Origin: UBA7239 sp964509075
GTDB lineage: Bacteria > Pseudomonadota > Gammaproteobacteria > Pseudomonadales > UBA7239
Length of the DNA: 64,000 bases
Assembly: GCA_964509075.1 (NCBI GenBank)
Contig: CAZDWC010000001.1
Coordinates: 62,001 to 126,000 of the forward strand
Reading direction: 5' to 3'
Part shown: in pieces, positions 8,701 to 17,561 of the stretch
Layout of the letters: every line of letters starts with the position of its first letter
How positions within the stretch are numbered: position 1 is the first letter of the stretch
Notes under the pieces: model-generated
Database searches by the model: none
Told to the model about the DNA's origin: nothing
The model's input: the letters and a program-made list of their open reading frames with translations, nothing else
Position numbers and translations under genes: made by a program

Positions 8701-8940
8701 GACACACGCCGGTTCGGGAACGACACCACGGGTTGCGGGGCTATTGGGTGCCAGCGCATGCTGTGTCATATGCAAAATGTGAAACAGTCGTATTTCTGTC
8801 TGTGATTGGCCGAATAAACTGGATGCGACTCAACCGCTGGTCGGGTGATTTCGACCGTTGGCCTTGCGCCCCGTCGTTGAGCCGGCTGTCGAGGAGTAAT
8901 GTGGATTCAGGGAACTTGATAACAAAATAAAGGCGCGCAT

Positions 8941-10509
8941 ATGCTGAGCCATTTTACATATCTGCGGATATTGAACTTGCTGCTGGGACTGGCGCTGGCG
9001 GCGACGTCGTTCTATTTGTCCTACCGCCACGAACAGGAGCAGATCTTTCAGCGCTATACGTCGGAAGTGGATGCGCTGGCCAGTTCGCTGGAATTGGAGT
9101 TGGGCCGCAATATCGCCTTGTTGATGTCATTTCGCAGCTTTCATGAAGCTTTTCCCCAGGTTGATGAGAAGGGTTTCAGTATCTTTAGCCGCAATGCCCG
9201 GCAGTTCAATGGCGGCGTTTACGGCATGAAATGGGCGCCGAGGGTGCGTGACCAGGATCGCGCCGCATTTGAAAACAGCATGTCTGCCAAATATGGTGTA
9301 CCGCATATTACTGATATTACTGACGCGGGTAGCCAGCAGGCGGCGCCAGTCAGCGACGAGTATTACCCCATCCTGATCTCCGAGCCGGCAGCGCGGCAGG
9401 AATTGCCCATTGGCTATGATCTGGCCTCGCGCATCGAGACGCGTACGGCACTTGAAACAGCGGCATCCAATGATCAGGCAATTGGCAGCAAGCCGATAAC
9501 CGTGACTGAAAACGGCAAGCGCAGTTACATCTATTTCATTTCGTTGCCGATCTATTACAAGGGTTCTGAAAGCGAAGATGAACGTTGGGAGCAGCTGAAA
9601 GGTTTTGTTGTCGGTCTTTATGATATTGAAGCGATTTTTGACAATGTACTCGACAGTGCCTGGAGCTGGGACACAACAAACAGCATCGCGCTGGATGACA
9701 ATTCCGGCCAGAGCAGTACGCAGACGCGTGTCGCAGAACAACCGGGTGTGGACATCGTTGACGATGCGCGCTTCGAGTACAACAAGCAGTTGACGCCGAT
9801 AGCAGATTTGCAGTGGTTTTTGATAGGCAAACCCTCAAAACAGTATTTCAGCAAACACCGCACGGCTTTCCCCTACATGCTGGGTGTCGGTATTTTGTTG
9901 TTCTCGTTGATGATTGAGGCCTATCTCGGTGTGTTGCGTCGTGTAGACAAAGAGTTGCAGGATGCGGCATTGATTGACGGTTTGACGCGTGTTGCCAACC
10001 GGCGCAAGTTTTTCGAGCAGCTCAACAAGGAGTGGCCCCGCGCGCAGCGGTTTTTCCGCCCGCTGGCGATCATCGTTACCGACGTTGACAACTTCAAGAA
10101 ATACAATGATATCTACGGTCACGTGCGCGGTGATCGCTGCCTGCATGATGTGGCGCAGGCGTTGCAGAAATGTGTGCATCGGCCCGGCGATATTCTCGCA
10201 CGTTACGGTGGGGAGGAATTTGCCATTATCCTGCCGGAGACCACTTTGGAAGCTGCCCGCGAAGTGGCGGAGAAATGTCGGCAGGCGGTGCAGGATGTGG
10301 CCATTGAACATACGGGCAACACCGGTTTTGGTGTGGTGACCATCAGCATGGGTGTGGCCTGCATGGTGCCGGAAGAGGGTCTGAGTTATGGCGATCTGAT
10401 CGAGATGGCTGATCAGGCGCTGTATGAAAGCAAGGAAAAAGGCCGCAACCGTGTCACCTTGTATCGCACGGCTGGCGAATATCGCAACCGCGCGCCTGCC
10501 AACGCCTGA
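8941..10509 (+). CDS. CHASE-domain diguanylate cyclase
   Basis: The 522-residue protein has a transmembrane helix at about 9-27. A periplasmic CHASE domain follows (about 40-270, with the FGxxWxPRV-like region GMKWAPRV), then a second helix at about 303-325 and a GGDEF domain at about 345-510. The active-site motif is GGEEF, which supports activity. The product-inhibition I-site RPGD lies five residues before it, so feedback by c-di-GMP is likely. It makes c-di-GMP from two GTP in response to an extracellular signal. It is monocistronic, and an MshE-type c-di-GMP-responsive ATPase is encoded about 4 kb away. Confidence 0.92.
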   Translation: MLSHFTYLRILNLLLGLALAATSFYLSYRHEQEQIFQRYTSEVDALASSLELELGRNIALLMSFRSFHEAFPQVDEKGFSIFSRNARQFNGGVYGMKWAPRVRDQDRAAFENSMSAKYGVPHITDITDAGSQQAAPVSDEYYPILISEPAARQELPIGYDLASRIETRTALETAASNDQAIGSKPITVTENGKRSYIYFISLPIYYKGSESEDERWEQLKGFVVGLYDIEAIFDNVLDSAWSWDTTNSIALDDNSGQSSTQTRVAEQPGVDIVDDARFEYNKQLTPIADLQWFLIGKPSKQYFSKHRTAFPYMLGVGILLFSLMIEAYLGVLRRVDKELQDAALIDGLTRVANRRKFFEQLNKEWPRAQRFFRPLAIIVTDVDNFKKYNDIYGHVRGDRCLHDVAQALQKCVHRPGDILARYGGEEFAIILPETTLEAAREVAEKCRQAVQDVAIEHTGNTGFGVVTISMGVACMVPEEGLSYGDLIEMADQALYESKEKGRNRVTLYRTAGEYRNRAPANA

Positions 10510-10523
10510 TCTGAAGGTCAGGG

Positions 10524-11894
10524 TTATTCCAGCGCGTCCAGCGCTTCCGACAGTTTTTTAACGGCAATCACCCGCATATCGCCCAGTGCTTCGCGCGGCG
10601 CGTTGGCGGCGGGCACGATGGCGGTGCGGAAGCCGTGTTTCACCGCTTCGCGTATGCGCTCTTGGCCGCTGGGCACGGGGCGTATCTCTCCGGACAGCCC
10701 CACTTCGCCAAACACCACCATGTCGCGTGGCAGGGGGCGATTGCGGAAGCTCGACACCATCGCCAGCAGTGAGGCCAGATCGGCGCTGGTTTCCACCACT
10801 TTCACGCCGCCCACCACGTTCACGAATACGTCCTGGTCGCCAAGCATCAGCCCGCCGTGGCGATGGAGAACGGCCAGCAGCATGGCCAGCCGGTTCTGGT
10901 CTAGCCCCACCGCCACGCGGCGCGGGTTGCCGTAAGCATTGGCATCGACCAGCGCCTGTATTTCCACCAACAGTGGGCGCGTGCCTTCCCACACTACCAT
11001 CACCACCGAACCGCTGGCGACTTCGTCGCTGCGCGACAGAAAAATGGCCGAAGGATTGTTCACTTCGCGCAGGCCCTGTTCGGTCATGGCGAACACGCCC
11101 AGTTCGTTGACAGCGCCAAAGCGGTTCTTGTGGCTGCGCAGCGTGCGGTAGCGCGAGTCATCGGTGCTCTCGAGCATGATGGAGGCGTCGATCATGTGTT
11201 CCAGCACTTTCGGGCCCGCCAGTGTGCCGTCCTTGGTGACATGGCCAACCAGAATCAGCACGGTGCCGGTCTGTTTGGCAAAGCGGGTGAGCATGGCGGC
11301 GCACTCGCGCACCTGGGCCACTGAGCCGGGTGCCGATGACAGTTCCGGCCAGTGCATGACCTGGATGGAGTCGATGACCGCTACAGCCGGGCGCACCTGC
11401 TCCAGCGTGGCGAGTAGTGTCTCGACATTGGTTTCCGATAGCGTCTGCAGTTGATCGGTGGGCAGGCCGAGGCGGCGTGCGCGCATGGCCACCTGTTGCA
11501 GGGATTCCTCGCCGGTCACGTACAGGCAGGATTGCTGTTGTGCGAGTTTGCACAGCAATTGCAGCAGGAGAGTGCTTTTGCCGGCGCCGGGATTGCCGCC
11601 GATCAGGATGGCCGAGCCAGCCACCAGTCCGCCGCCCAGCACGCGATCCAGTTCGGCCATGCCGGTGGTGATGCGCGCCTGTTCCTGCACGGCAATCTGG
11701 TCCAGCGTCTGCACGCCACTGCCCGCAGCACCGGCATAGCCGCCGCTGCGGGTTTGTGGGCGCACACTTTTGCTGCTGCCGAGCCGCACCTCTGACAGGC
11801 TGTTCCAGCCGCCACAGGCGGTGCACTGGCCGGACCACTTGCTGTAGTCGGCGCCGCAATCATTGCAGACAAAGGCAGTCTTGTTCTTGCTCAT
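10524..11894 (-). CDS. radA: DNA repair protein RadA
   Basis: The 456-residue protein has the full RadA/Sms plan. A four-cysteine zinc finger (CNDCGADYSKWSGQCTAC) starts at residue 10. A RecA-like ATPase follows with Walker A GGNPGAGKSTLLLQL, the RadA-specific KNRFG motif (HKNRFGAVNELGVF), and a C-terminal Lon-protease-like domain without protease activity. RadA drives branch migration during recombinational repair in the cytoplasm. It is convergent with the diguanylate cyclase gene across 14 bases. The 62 bases separating it from mshG hold no clear terminator. Confidence 0.97.
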   Translation of the reverse strand: MSKNKTAFVCNDCGADYSKWSGQCTACGGWNSLSEVRLGSSKSVRPQTRSGGYAGAAGSGVQTLDQIAVQEQARITTGMAELDRVLGGGLVAGSAILIGGNPGAGKSTLLLQLLCKLAQQQSCLYVTGEESLQQVAMRARRLGLPTDQLQTLSETNVETLLATLEQVRPAVAVIDSIQVMHWPELSSAPGSVAQVRECAAMLTRFAKQTGTVLILVGHVTKDGTLAGPKVLEHMIDASIMLESTDDSRYRTLRSHKNRFGAVNELGVFAMTEQGLREVNNPSAIFLSRSDEVASGSVVMVVWEGTRPLLVEIQALVDANAYGNPRRVAVGLDQNRLAMLLAVLHRHGGLMLGDQDVFVNVVGGVKVVETSADLASLLAMVSSFRNRPLPRDMVVFGEVGLSGEIRPVPSGQERIREAVKHGFRTAIVPAANAPREALGDMRVIAVKKLSEALDALE

Positions 11895-11956
11895 CGGGTG
11901 TGCAGGGTGTCAGGCGAGAGGCGCTCATCTTAACGCCTTCGCAGGCGTGTGTGTGC

Positions 11957-13198
11957 CTACATCCTGCGCGTGGCGGCGTGTCCCAGATCCCACATCGGCA
12001 GGAATACGCCGAGTGCCAGTATCAACACCAGTACGCCCATGGCCGCCAGCAGGATGGGTTCGATGGCATCGCCCAGACGCTTGAGGTCATAGTCCACTTC
12101 TTCCTCGTAGAAAGTTGCCACTTCATTGAGCATCTGGTCCAGCGAACCGCTCTCTTCGCCGACCATCATCATCTGCAACACGAGGGGCGTGAACATACCG
12201 GTGGCGACGGCGGTGCGGGTGAAGCTGTCACCTTTCTCGATGCCGGTATTCATGTTGCGAACCGCCTGGCCGACATATTCGTTACCCAGCACACGTGACA
12301 CGACGTGCAGGCTGCCGACAATCGGCACGCCGGCGGTAATCATCATCGCGAAACAGTGGGCAAAGCGTGCCAGTACCACGCGTTCCAGAATCGGGCCGAT
12401 GAGTGGCAAGCCCAGCTGGATCCTGCCCCACCACAGTTTGCCTGTCGGGCTGAGTAGAAAACGGGTCAACAGAAATGCCATCGCGGCCATCAGTACCAGC
12501 AGTTGCGGGCCGTAATGCAGGCAGAAATTGCTGCTGGCAATCAGCCACTGCGTGGGTAGTGGCAAATCGGCCTTGAATTGCATGAATACCTTTGCGAAAG
12601 CCGGAATGACAAATACGTTGACGATGATCAGCGCCACTCCGAGCGAGCCGAGCACGATCATCGGATAGCGGGTAGCCTGCTGCACACGCTTGCGTGTTTC
12701 GCGCTCCATTTCGAGATATTCCGACAGGCGTTTGAAAGCTTCATCAAGGCGACCGGTATTTTCCCCGACATTGACCATGCTGATGAACAGCGGCGAAAAC
12801 ACCTTGGGAAATGCCTGCAGTGCGGCCGACATGGTCAGACCGGATTCCAGATCTTTCTGCACATCGCGCAGGCAGTCGCGCAGCAGCGGATTGCGGTTGG
12901 ATTCGGCCAGGCCATTGATGGCGCGGATAACCGGGACACCGGCGCGAGCCAGTGCATACATCTGCCGGCATAGGATGATGAGTTCATCGGTTGTCACGCG
13001 CGGGAACAGTGGCTTGCGCTCCGTCTTGCCCGCCAGATCCACGCCGAGACGTGTGGCCATGTGTGATACCGGTCGTATGGCCAGCGGGATGATGCCCTGT
13101 GTGCCGAGTTCGGCAGCGGCCAGCTGATCACTGCCCGCCTCGATACGGCCGTTGACGGCTTTGCCCTGTGTGTCCCTGCCGGTGTAGAGGTACAGCAT
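11957..13198 (-). CDS. mshG: type II/IV pilus-type inner membrane platform protein (MshG-like)
   Basis: The 413-residue protein has two GspF/PilC domains (about 70-195 and 275-400), each with a predicted membrane hairpin and the conserved CxxMYALARAGVP and AMMITAGVPI segments. The last helix (AAMGVLVLILALGVFLPMW) is the expected C-terminal anchor. It forms the platform on which the assembly ATPase acts. It starts 5 bases after mshE. The MSHA assignment rests on its partner and the MWDL-type end; GspF or PilC paralogues are the alternative. Confidence 0.85.
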   Translation of the reverse strand: MLYLYTGRDTQGKAVNGRIEAGSDQLAAAELGTQGIIPLAIRPVSHMATRLGVDLAGKTERKPLFPRVTTDELIILCRQMYALARAGVPVIRAINGLAESNRNPLLRDCLRDVQKDLESGLTMSAALQAFPKVFSPLFISMVNVGENTGRLDEAFKRLSEYLEMERETRKRVQQATRYPMIVLGSLGVALIIVNVFVIPAFAKVFMQFKADLPLPTQWLIASSNFCLHYGPQLLVLMAAMAFLLTRFLLSPTGKLWWGRIQLGLPLIGPILERVVLARFAHCFAMMITAGVPIVGSLHVVSRVLGNEYVGQAVRNMNTGIEKGDSFTRTAVATGMFTPLVLQMMMVGEESGSLDQMLNEVATFYEEEVDYDLKRLGDAIEPILLAAMGVLVLILALGVFLPMWDLGHAATRRM

Positions 13199-13203
13199 GG
13201 TCT

Positions 13204-14943
13204 CTACGCTCCGCCTTCCAGTGTGCTGTCGAGTGACGCAGTGATACGCAGTACTTCAGCAACACTGGTTTTGCCCGCGCAGGCGGCGCGCAGGGCTGCG
13301 CGTGCCAGCGGTTCGAATCCGGGTGCATTGGCAGCACCGCGCACGAAAGCGGCGGGATCGGCACGGCGCAAGGCGTCCAGCAACTCCGGCGTCATCTCCA
13401 GCAGTTCATGAACGCCGAAGCGCCCCTGGTAACCCGTCTGGTTGCAACGCTGGCAACCGCGTCCGCGCCAGAACTGGCCGATGGTGAGCTGGCCTGCAGC
13501 GAGCTGGTGCAGCCATTCGTGTTCCTGTGCGTCCGGTGTGTAGGGTTCGCGGCAGTGTTCGCAGATACTGCGCACCAGTCGCTGTGCCAGCACGGCGCGC
13601 AAGGAGCTGGCGACCAGATAGGGCGCCGCTCCCATGTCGATCAGGCGCATGGCGCTGGCGGCAGCATCGTTGGTGTGCAGGGTGGAAAACACCAGGTGAC
13701 CGGTCATCGCCGCGCGCAAACCGATTTCCACGGTCTCCTGGTCGCGCATCTCGCCGATCAACACCACGTCGGGATCCTGCCGCAATGCCGAGCGCAGGAC
13801 ACGGGCAAAACTGAGTTCTATCTTGGTGTTGACCTGCACCTGGGTGATGCGTGGCAGGCGATATTCGACCGGATCTTCCACGGTAATGATCTTGCGCGCC
13901 GGATTGTTGAGGCGGTTGAGGATGGCGTAGAGCGTGGTGGTCTTGCCCGAGCCGGTGGGGCCGGTGACCAGAATCAGCCCGTGCGGACGTTCGATCTGGA
14001 CCTTGATGCGTTCGACGATAGCGGGCGCCATGCCCAGTTGATCCAGTTCCAGCAGGCCTGCGCTCTGGTCGAGCAGACGCATGACCACCGATTCACCCCA
14101 CGCCACCGGCATGGTGGAGAGACGCACATCGAGGTTGCGGTTGCGTACGCGGATGGCAAAGCGGCCGTCCTGCGGAAGGCGTTTTTCGGCGATATCGAGG
14201 CCGGACATGATTTTCAGGCGTGACACCACGGCAGCGGCGACACGTGTCTCTTTCATGGTTTGTTCGTGCAGCACACCGTCGACGCGCAGGCGCATGCGCA
14301 CCAGATTTTCATCGGGTTCGATATGGATGTCGGAAGCGTGCATGTTGACGGCATCTTCAAACAGGCTTTGCAGCAGTCGCGCCACCGGTGCATCGGTGAG
14401 TTGGTCACCGCCGCCCAGCGAGTAGAGATCGAAATCCGTCTGCTTCAGTTCGCCTTCCAGTTCGGAGGCAATGCTGGCGATCTCGCCGGTCTTGCGGTAG
14501 AGCTGATCCAGTGATTGCAGCAGCTCGGATTCGCGCACTACAGCGGGGTTGACCGGCACTTTCAGTACGCGTACCAGCTCGTCCAGGGCAAACAGGTCCA
14601 GCGGATCACTCATGCCAACCAGCAGGCCGCCCGGCTGTTCAGCCAGTACGATGGCGCGATAGCGGCGAGCGAGATTTTCCGGCAGGCGCAGGACGGTTTC
14701 GTTGCGCAGCGGCCAGCTGCTCAGATCGATGAACTGCAAACCCAGCTGTGCGGCGAGCAGACGCAGGAAAGCCTCTTCACCGACCAATCCCATGTCGATG
14801 ATGGCGCGACCGAGCTTCTTGCCGCTGGTTTTCTGTTCGATGAGTGCCTGCTGCAGCTGCGGTTCGCTGATCAGGCCGGCTTGTACCAGCATGTCGCCTA
14901 TGCGCAGTTTGCGCGCCGACTCCTTGTGAGCTGCCTCTGCCAC
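13204..14943 (-). CDS. mshE: MshE-type pilus assembly ATPase with c-di-GMP-binding N-terminus
   Basis: The 579-residue protein begins with a MshEN-like domain (LRIGDMLVQAGLISEPQLQQ, then a second motif near LPENLARRYRAIVLAEQ), the known c-di-GMP-binding module. A GspE ATPase follows: Walker A GPTGSGKTTTLYAIL, Asp box and Walker B (DPDVVLIGEMRDQETVEIGLRAA cut here as DVVLIGEMRD), His box, and a CxxC zinc motif pair (CEHCREPY and CQRCNQTG). It powers pilin assembly. The frame is open to 15096, overlapping the next gene, so I chose the GTG at 14943, preceded by GGAG at 6 bases. No pilin or secretin gene is nearby. Confidence 0.88.
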   Translation of the reverse strand: MAEAAHKESARKLRIGDMLVQAGLISEPQLQQALIEQKTSGKKLGRAIIDMGLVGEEAFLRLLAAQLGLQFIDLSSWPLRNETVLRLPENLARRYRAIVLAEQPGGLLVGMSDPLDLFALDELVRVLKVPVNPAVVRESELLQSLDQLYRKTGEIASIASELEGELKQTDFDLYSLGGGDQLTDAPVARLLQSLFEDAVNMHASDIHIEPDENLVRMRLRVDGVLHEQTMKETRVAAAVVSRLKIMSGLDIAEKRLPQDGRFAIRVRNRNLDVRLSTMPVAWGESVVMRLLDQSAGLLELDQLGMAPAIVERIKVQIERPHGLILVTGPTGSGKTTTLYAILNRLNNPARKIITVEDPVEYRLPRITQVQVNTKIELSFARVLRSALRQDPDVVLIGEMRDQETVEIGLRAAMTGHLVFSTLHTNDAAASAMRLIDMGAAPYLVASSLRAVLAQRLVRSICEHCREPYTPDAQEHEWLHQLAAGQLTIGQFWRGRGCQRCNQTGYQGRFGVHELLEMTPELLDALRRADPAAFVRGAANAPGFEPLARAALRAACAGKTSVAEVLRITASLDSTLEGGA

Positions 14944-14993
14944 CCGGAACTCCACAACCGATTTACACCCATATTGAGTGTAGACAGCCCCGT

Positions 14994-15692
14994 TCAGAAT
15001 GCTCGCAAGATGTGGGGGATTTCCGTCAGTGCCTGTACGCGTGCGTCGGGAGTGATGTCGGGGAGTGGCCAGTCCTGCCCGGTGAGATTGACCCACAGCG
15101 TCTTCATGCCGACAGCCTGCGCACCGCGCATGTCATCGACGGGATGATCGCCGATATGCATGGCCTCATCTGCAGCAACACCGGCTTGTGCCAGTGCTGC
15201 GACAAACATGTCGGGTGCCGGTTTCGCGGCTGTGAAATTTTCAGCGGCAAAATGAAAGGCAAAACAATCGCCGAGGCCGATAGTCTGCAGGCAGGCATTG
15301 CCGTTGCTCAGCGCGCCCAGCGTGTAGTGTTGCGAGAGTTCCGCCAGCAGTGTGCGCGTCTCGGCAAACACGTCGACCTGCTGGCGCGCCTGCCAGAACA
15401 CATTGAAAGCCTGTTCGGCCAGAGTGTTGATGTCTGTCTGTGCAACGCCGCACTGTTGCAGCGCAAGCCGGAAGGCAACGCGGCGCATCTCGCTGACTTG
15501 ATGTTTCAGTTGCGGTTGTTGTTCGCGCAGCCCCGCGCGCAGCGCGAGAAATGCCGGTGGTGGAAATTGTTCGCCGAAAGCCGGTACTTGTGCAGCCAAC
15601 CAGGCATGGCTGTCGGTTTCACCGCGTTGGATGGCTGCATCCGGATTCCACAGCGTGTGGTCGAGATCAAAGGTCAGCAGTTTCAGGCTCAT
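14994..15692 (-). CDS. yigB: HAD-family hydrolase (YigB-like phosphatase)
   Basis: The 232-residue protein has the HAD motif I FDLDHTLW with both catalytic aspartates at its N-terminus, a helical cap (about 15-90), and motif IV in MHIGDHPVDDMRGA. In E. coli yigB, a flavin mononucleotide phosphatase of this class, also follows xerC. The same position here supports the name; the substrate is inferred. The ATG at 15692 overlaps the xerC stop in ATGA. Longer in-frame readings begin inside xerC and are not used. Confidence 0.85.
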   Translation of the reverse strand: MSLKLLTFDLDHTLWNPDAAIQRGETDSHAWLAAQVPAFGEQFPPPAFLALRAGLREQQPQLKHQVSEMRRVAFRLALQQCGVAQTDINTLAEQAFNVFWQARQQVDVFAETRTLLAELSQHYTLGALSNGNACLQTIGLGDCFAFHFAAENFTAAKPAPDMFVAALAQAGVAADEAMHIGDHPVDDMRGAQAVGMKTLWVNLTGQDWPLPDITPDARVQALTEIPHILRAF

Positions 15693-16603
15693 GTGTCCTC
15701 GACGGTGGTGGCGCGCTTCTGTGCGCGTGGATGTGCCGCGTCGTAGACTTTCGCCAGATGCTGGAAATCCAGGTGTGTGTAGATCTGGGTGGTGGAAATG
15801 TTGGCGTGCCCGAGCAGTTCCTGCACGGCGCGCAAATCGCCGCTGGATTCCAGCATGTGGCTGGCGAAGGCGTGGCGCAGCATGTGTGGATGTACCGGCT
15901 CCTCCATGCCCTGCTTGAGGCTGTAGTGCTTCAGGCGCAACTGGATGGCGCGGGTGCCGAGTCGCACGCCTTGCTGGCCGATGAAGACGGCGTTTTCGCT
16001 GTTTTCCGGCGCCAGCTTGAGGCGTCGTGCTGGCAGCCATTCGCGCAGTGCGGCAACGGCATGGCTGCCGACAGGCACGATGCGCGATTTACCGCCTTTG
16101 CCGAGCACCTGCACCAGTCCGTCATCCAGTCGTAGTGCTGCGAGATCCAGCCCCGCCAGTTCCGACAGCCGCAATCCGGAGGAATAGAACAATTCCAGCA
16201 TGGCGCGATCGCGCAGTGCCAGCCAGCTGTTGTCGTCGATGGCCAGGAAACGGTTCATCTGGTCGACATCCAGCGTTTTCGGCAGTTTGCGTGCGGTTTT
16301 CGGTGCGCGCACTGCGGCAACGGGATTGCTGTCGATCAGGCGACGACTGGCGAGCCACGTGAAAAACTGGCGCCAAGCCGACAGTGTGCGTTGCAGGCTG
16401 CGCGGCCCCAGGCCCGCGCCGTGCAGCTGGGCAAGCAGCTGGCGCATGTGGAATTCGCGCAACTGGCGCGGATCCGTCAGTGCATGACTGTTGGCAAAGG
16501 TGAGCAGATGTTCAAGATCGCGCTCATAGGCCGCACCGGTATGCGGCGACAGCTGGCGCTCGACGCGCAGGTGCTGCAGGTACTGTTCGACAAGTGCCTG
16601 CAT
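15689..16603 (-). CDS. xerC: tyrosine recombinase XerC
   Basis: The 304-residue protein has the XerC layout. A core-binding SAM-like domain (about 1-88) precedes the catalytic domain, with the first Arg in SGLRLSELAGLDL, HxxR in HMLRHAFASHML, the second His in LLGHANISTTQIYTH, and the nucleophile Tyr near residue 280. XerC with XerD resolves chromosome dimers at dif before division. It lies between DUF484 and yigB, overlapping yigB by 4 bases, as in the dapF-DUF484-xerC-yigB operon of many gammaproteobacteria. Confidence 0.96.
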   Translation of the reverse strand: MQALVEQYLQHLRVERQLSPHTGAAYERDLEHLLTFANSHALTDPRQLREFHMRQLLAQLHGAGLGPRSLQRTLSAWRQFFTWLASRRLIDSNPVAAVRAPKTARKLPKTLDVDQMNRFLAIDDNSWLALRDRAMLELFYSSGLRLSELAGLDLAALRLDDGLVQVLGKGGKSRIVPVGSHAVAALREWLPARRLKLAPENSENAVFIGQQGVRLGTRAIQLRLKHYSLKQGMEEPVHPHMLRHAFASHMLESSGDLRAVQELLGHANISTTQIYTHLDFQHLAKVYDAAHPRAQKRATTVEDT

Positions 16604-16613
16604 ATCTGCCTGC

Positions 16614-17339
16614 TCAGTGCGCTTGCATGAAGCGCGGAATGGCGCGGTTCAATACATCGGCGATGTAGGTCAAAAACAGCGTGCCCATGCTGGAGCGGTA
16701 GTAGTCGGGATCAAAGCTGCCGATGGCGAGCATGCCGAGCAATTGGCCGTCGCGCGTGAGTGGGATGACAGCCGCCGAACGCACATGCTGGCTTGCTTCC
16801 GGAAAGAGAAAGCGGATTTCTTCCGGGCGCAAATGTCCGCACATGGCCTGGCGGGTGTTGAGCAGGGCACCGACTTCGCTGCGCGCCTGCTCGAGACTTA
16901 CCGTGCGCGCTGAATGGACTGCCAGCAGCGGTTGCGCGAACAGCAACAGCGAACAGGCATCGACCTGGTAATCATCGCGCAGGCTCGATTGCACGCAATC
17001 GACAATGCCGTCGATGTCGGTTTGTTCCAGTATGCCCAGCACCAGTTTCTGGGTCTTCTGGAACAGGCGATCATTTTCGCGCGCGGTTTCCAGCAGGCGA
17101 TTCAGGCGGCCGCGCACGTCGCGGTTGCGCGCGCGCAGCACACTGACCTGGCGCTCCACCAGCGAGATGGCGTGTTCACCGGTGTGGTGCGGCAGCGCCA
17201 GTTCCGGCAACAGGTTCTCGTAATCGATGAAAAAGTCAGGATGGCGGCGCAGGTAGTCGGCAATCAGATCCGGGTTGATATCGTCGAAAGACTCCAGGTC
17301 TTGTGCCGGCGTGTCGATATGAAAATCTTTGATGGTCAT
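16614..17339 (-). CDS. DUF484 family protein (YigA-like, GAF fold)
   Basis: The 241-residue protein matches the DUF484 family. The N-terminal helix contains IADYLRRHPDFFIDYENLL, a coiled region follows (LVERQVSVLRARNRDVRGR), and the GAF-like C-terminal part contains RLEE-type and PLTRDGQLLGMLAIGS segments. Its role is unknown, but its gene is consistently next to xerC, which it precedes here by 10 bases. dapF, its usual upstream neighbour, lies 3.1 kb away, separated by dksA-gluQ and the REP transposase. Confidence 0.9.
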   Translation of the reverse strand: MTIKDFHIDTPAQDLESFDDINPDLIADYLRRHPDFFIDYENLLPELALPHHTGEHAISLVERQVSVLRARNRDVRGRLNRLLETARENDRLFQKTQKLVLGILEQTDIDGIVDCVQSSLRDDYQVDACSLLLFAQPLLAVHSARTVSLEQARSEVGALLNTRQAMCGHLRPEEIRFLFPEASQHVRSAAVIPLTRDGQLLGMLAIGSFDPDYYRSSMGTLFLTYIADVLNRAIPRFMQAH

Positions 17340-17561
17340 GGTGTCAGCTTCTGTGGGGCCGGTTTACCGGGCGAAATGTTACAGCAAGCAGCCCGGTCAA
17401 GCGAAAAAAGCGCGAAAGGCCGGGCGATTGGGCTTTGCAGCTTGCTATCACTGGCACAGTCACAGCCTTTCTGTTACTTTTTGCGGCCAATATCGAGGGC
17501 CGGACAGGCGGGTGCTGCATCAGGCATGCACAGGCAGGGTCGGTGGGGTTCAAAGGACAGT

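Noticed and set aside
8662..8775. Upstream extension of apbC
   Set aside because: A TATAAT box lies inside it, and the residues do not fit the family.
8899..8919. Six-codon ORF before the diguanylate cyclase gene
   Set aside because: The GAGGAG site is only two bases from its ATG; too short to support.
14944..15096. Upstream extension of mshE
   Set aside because: It overlaps the end of yigB in another frame and does not resemble MshE; GTG at 14943 has a good GGAG site.
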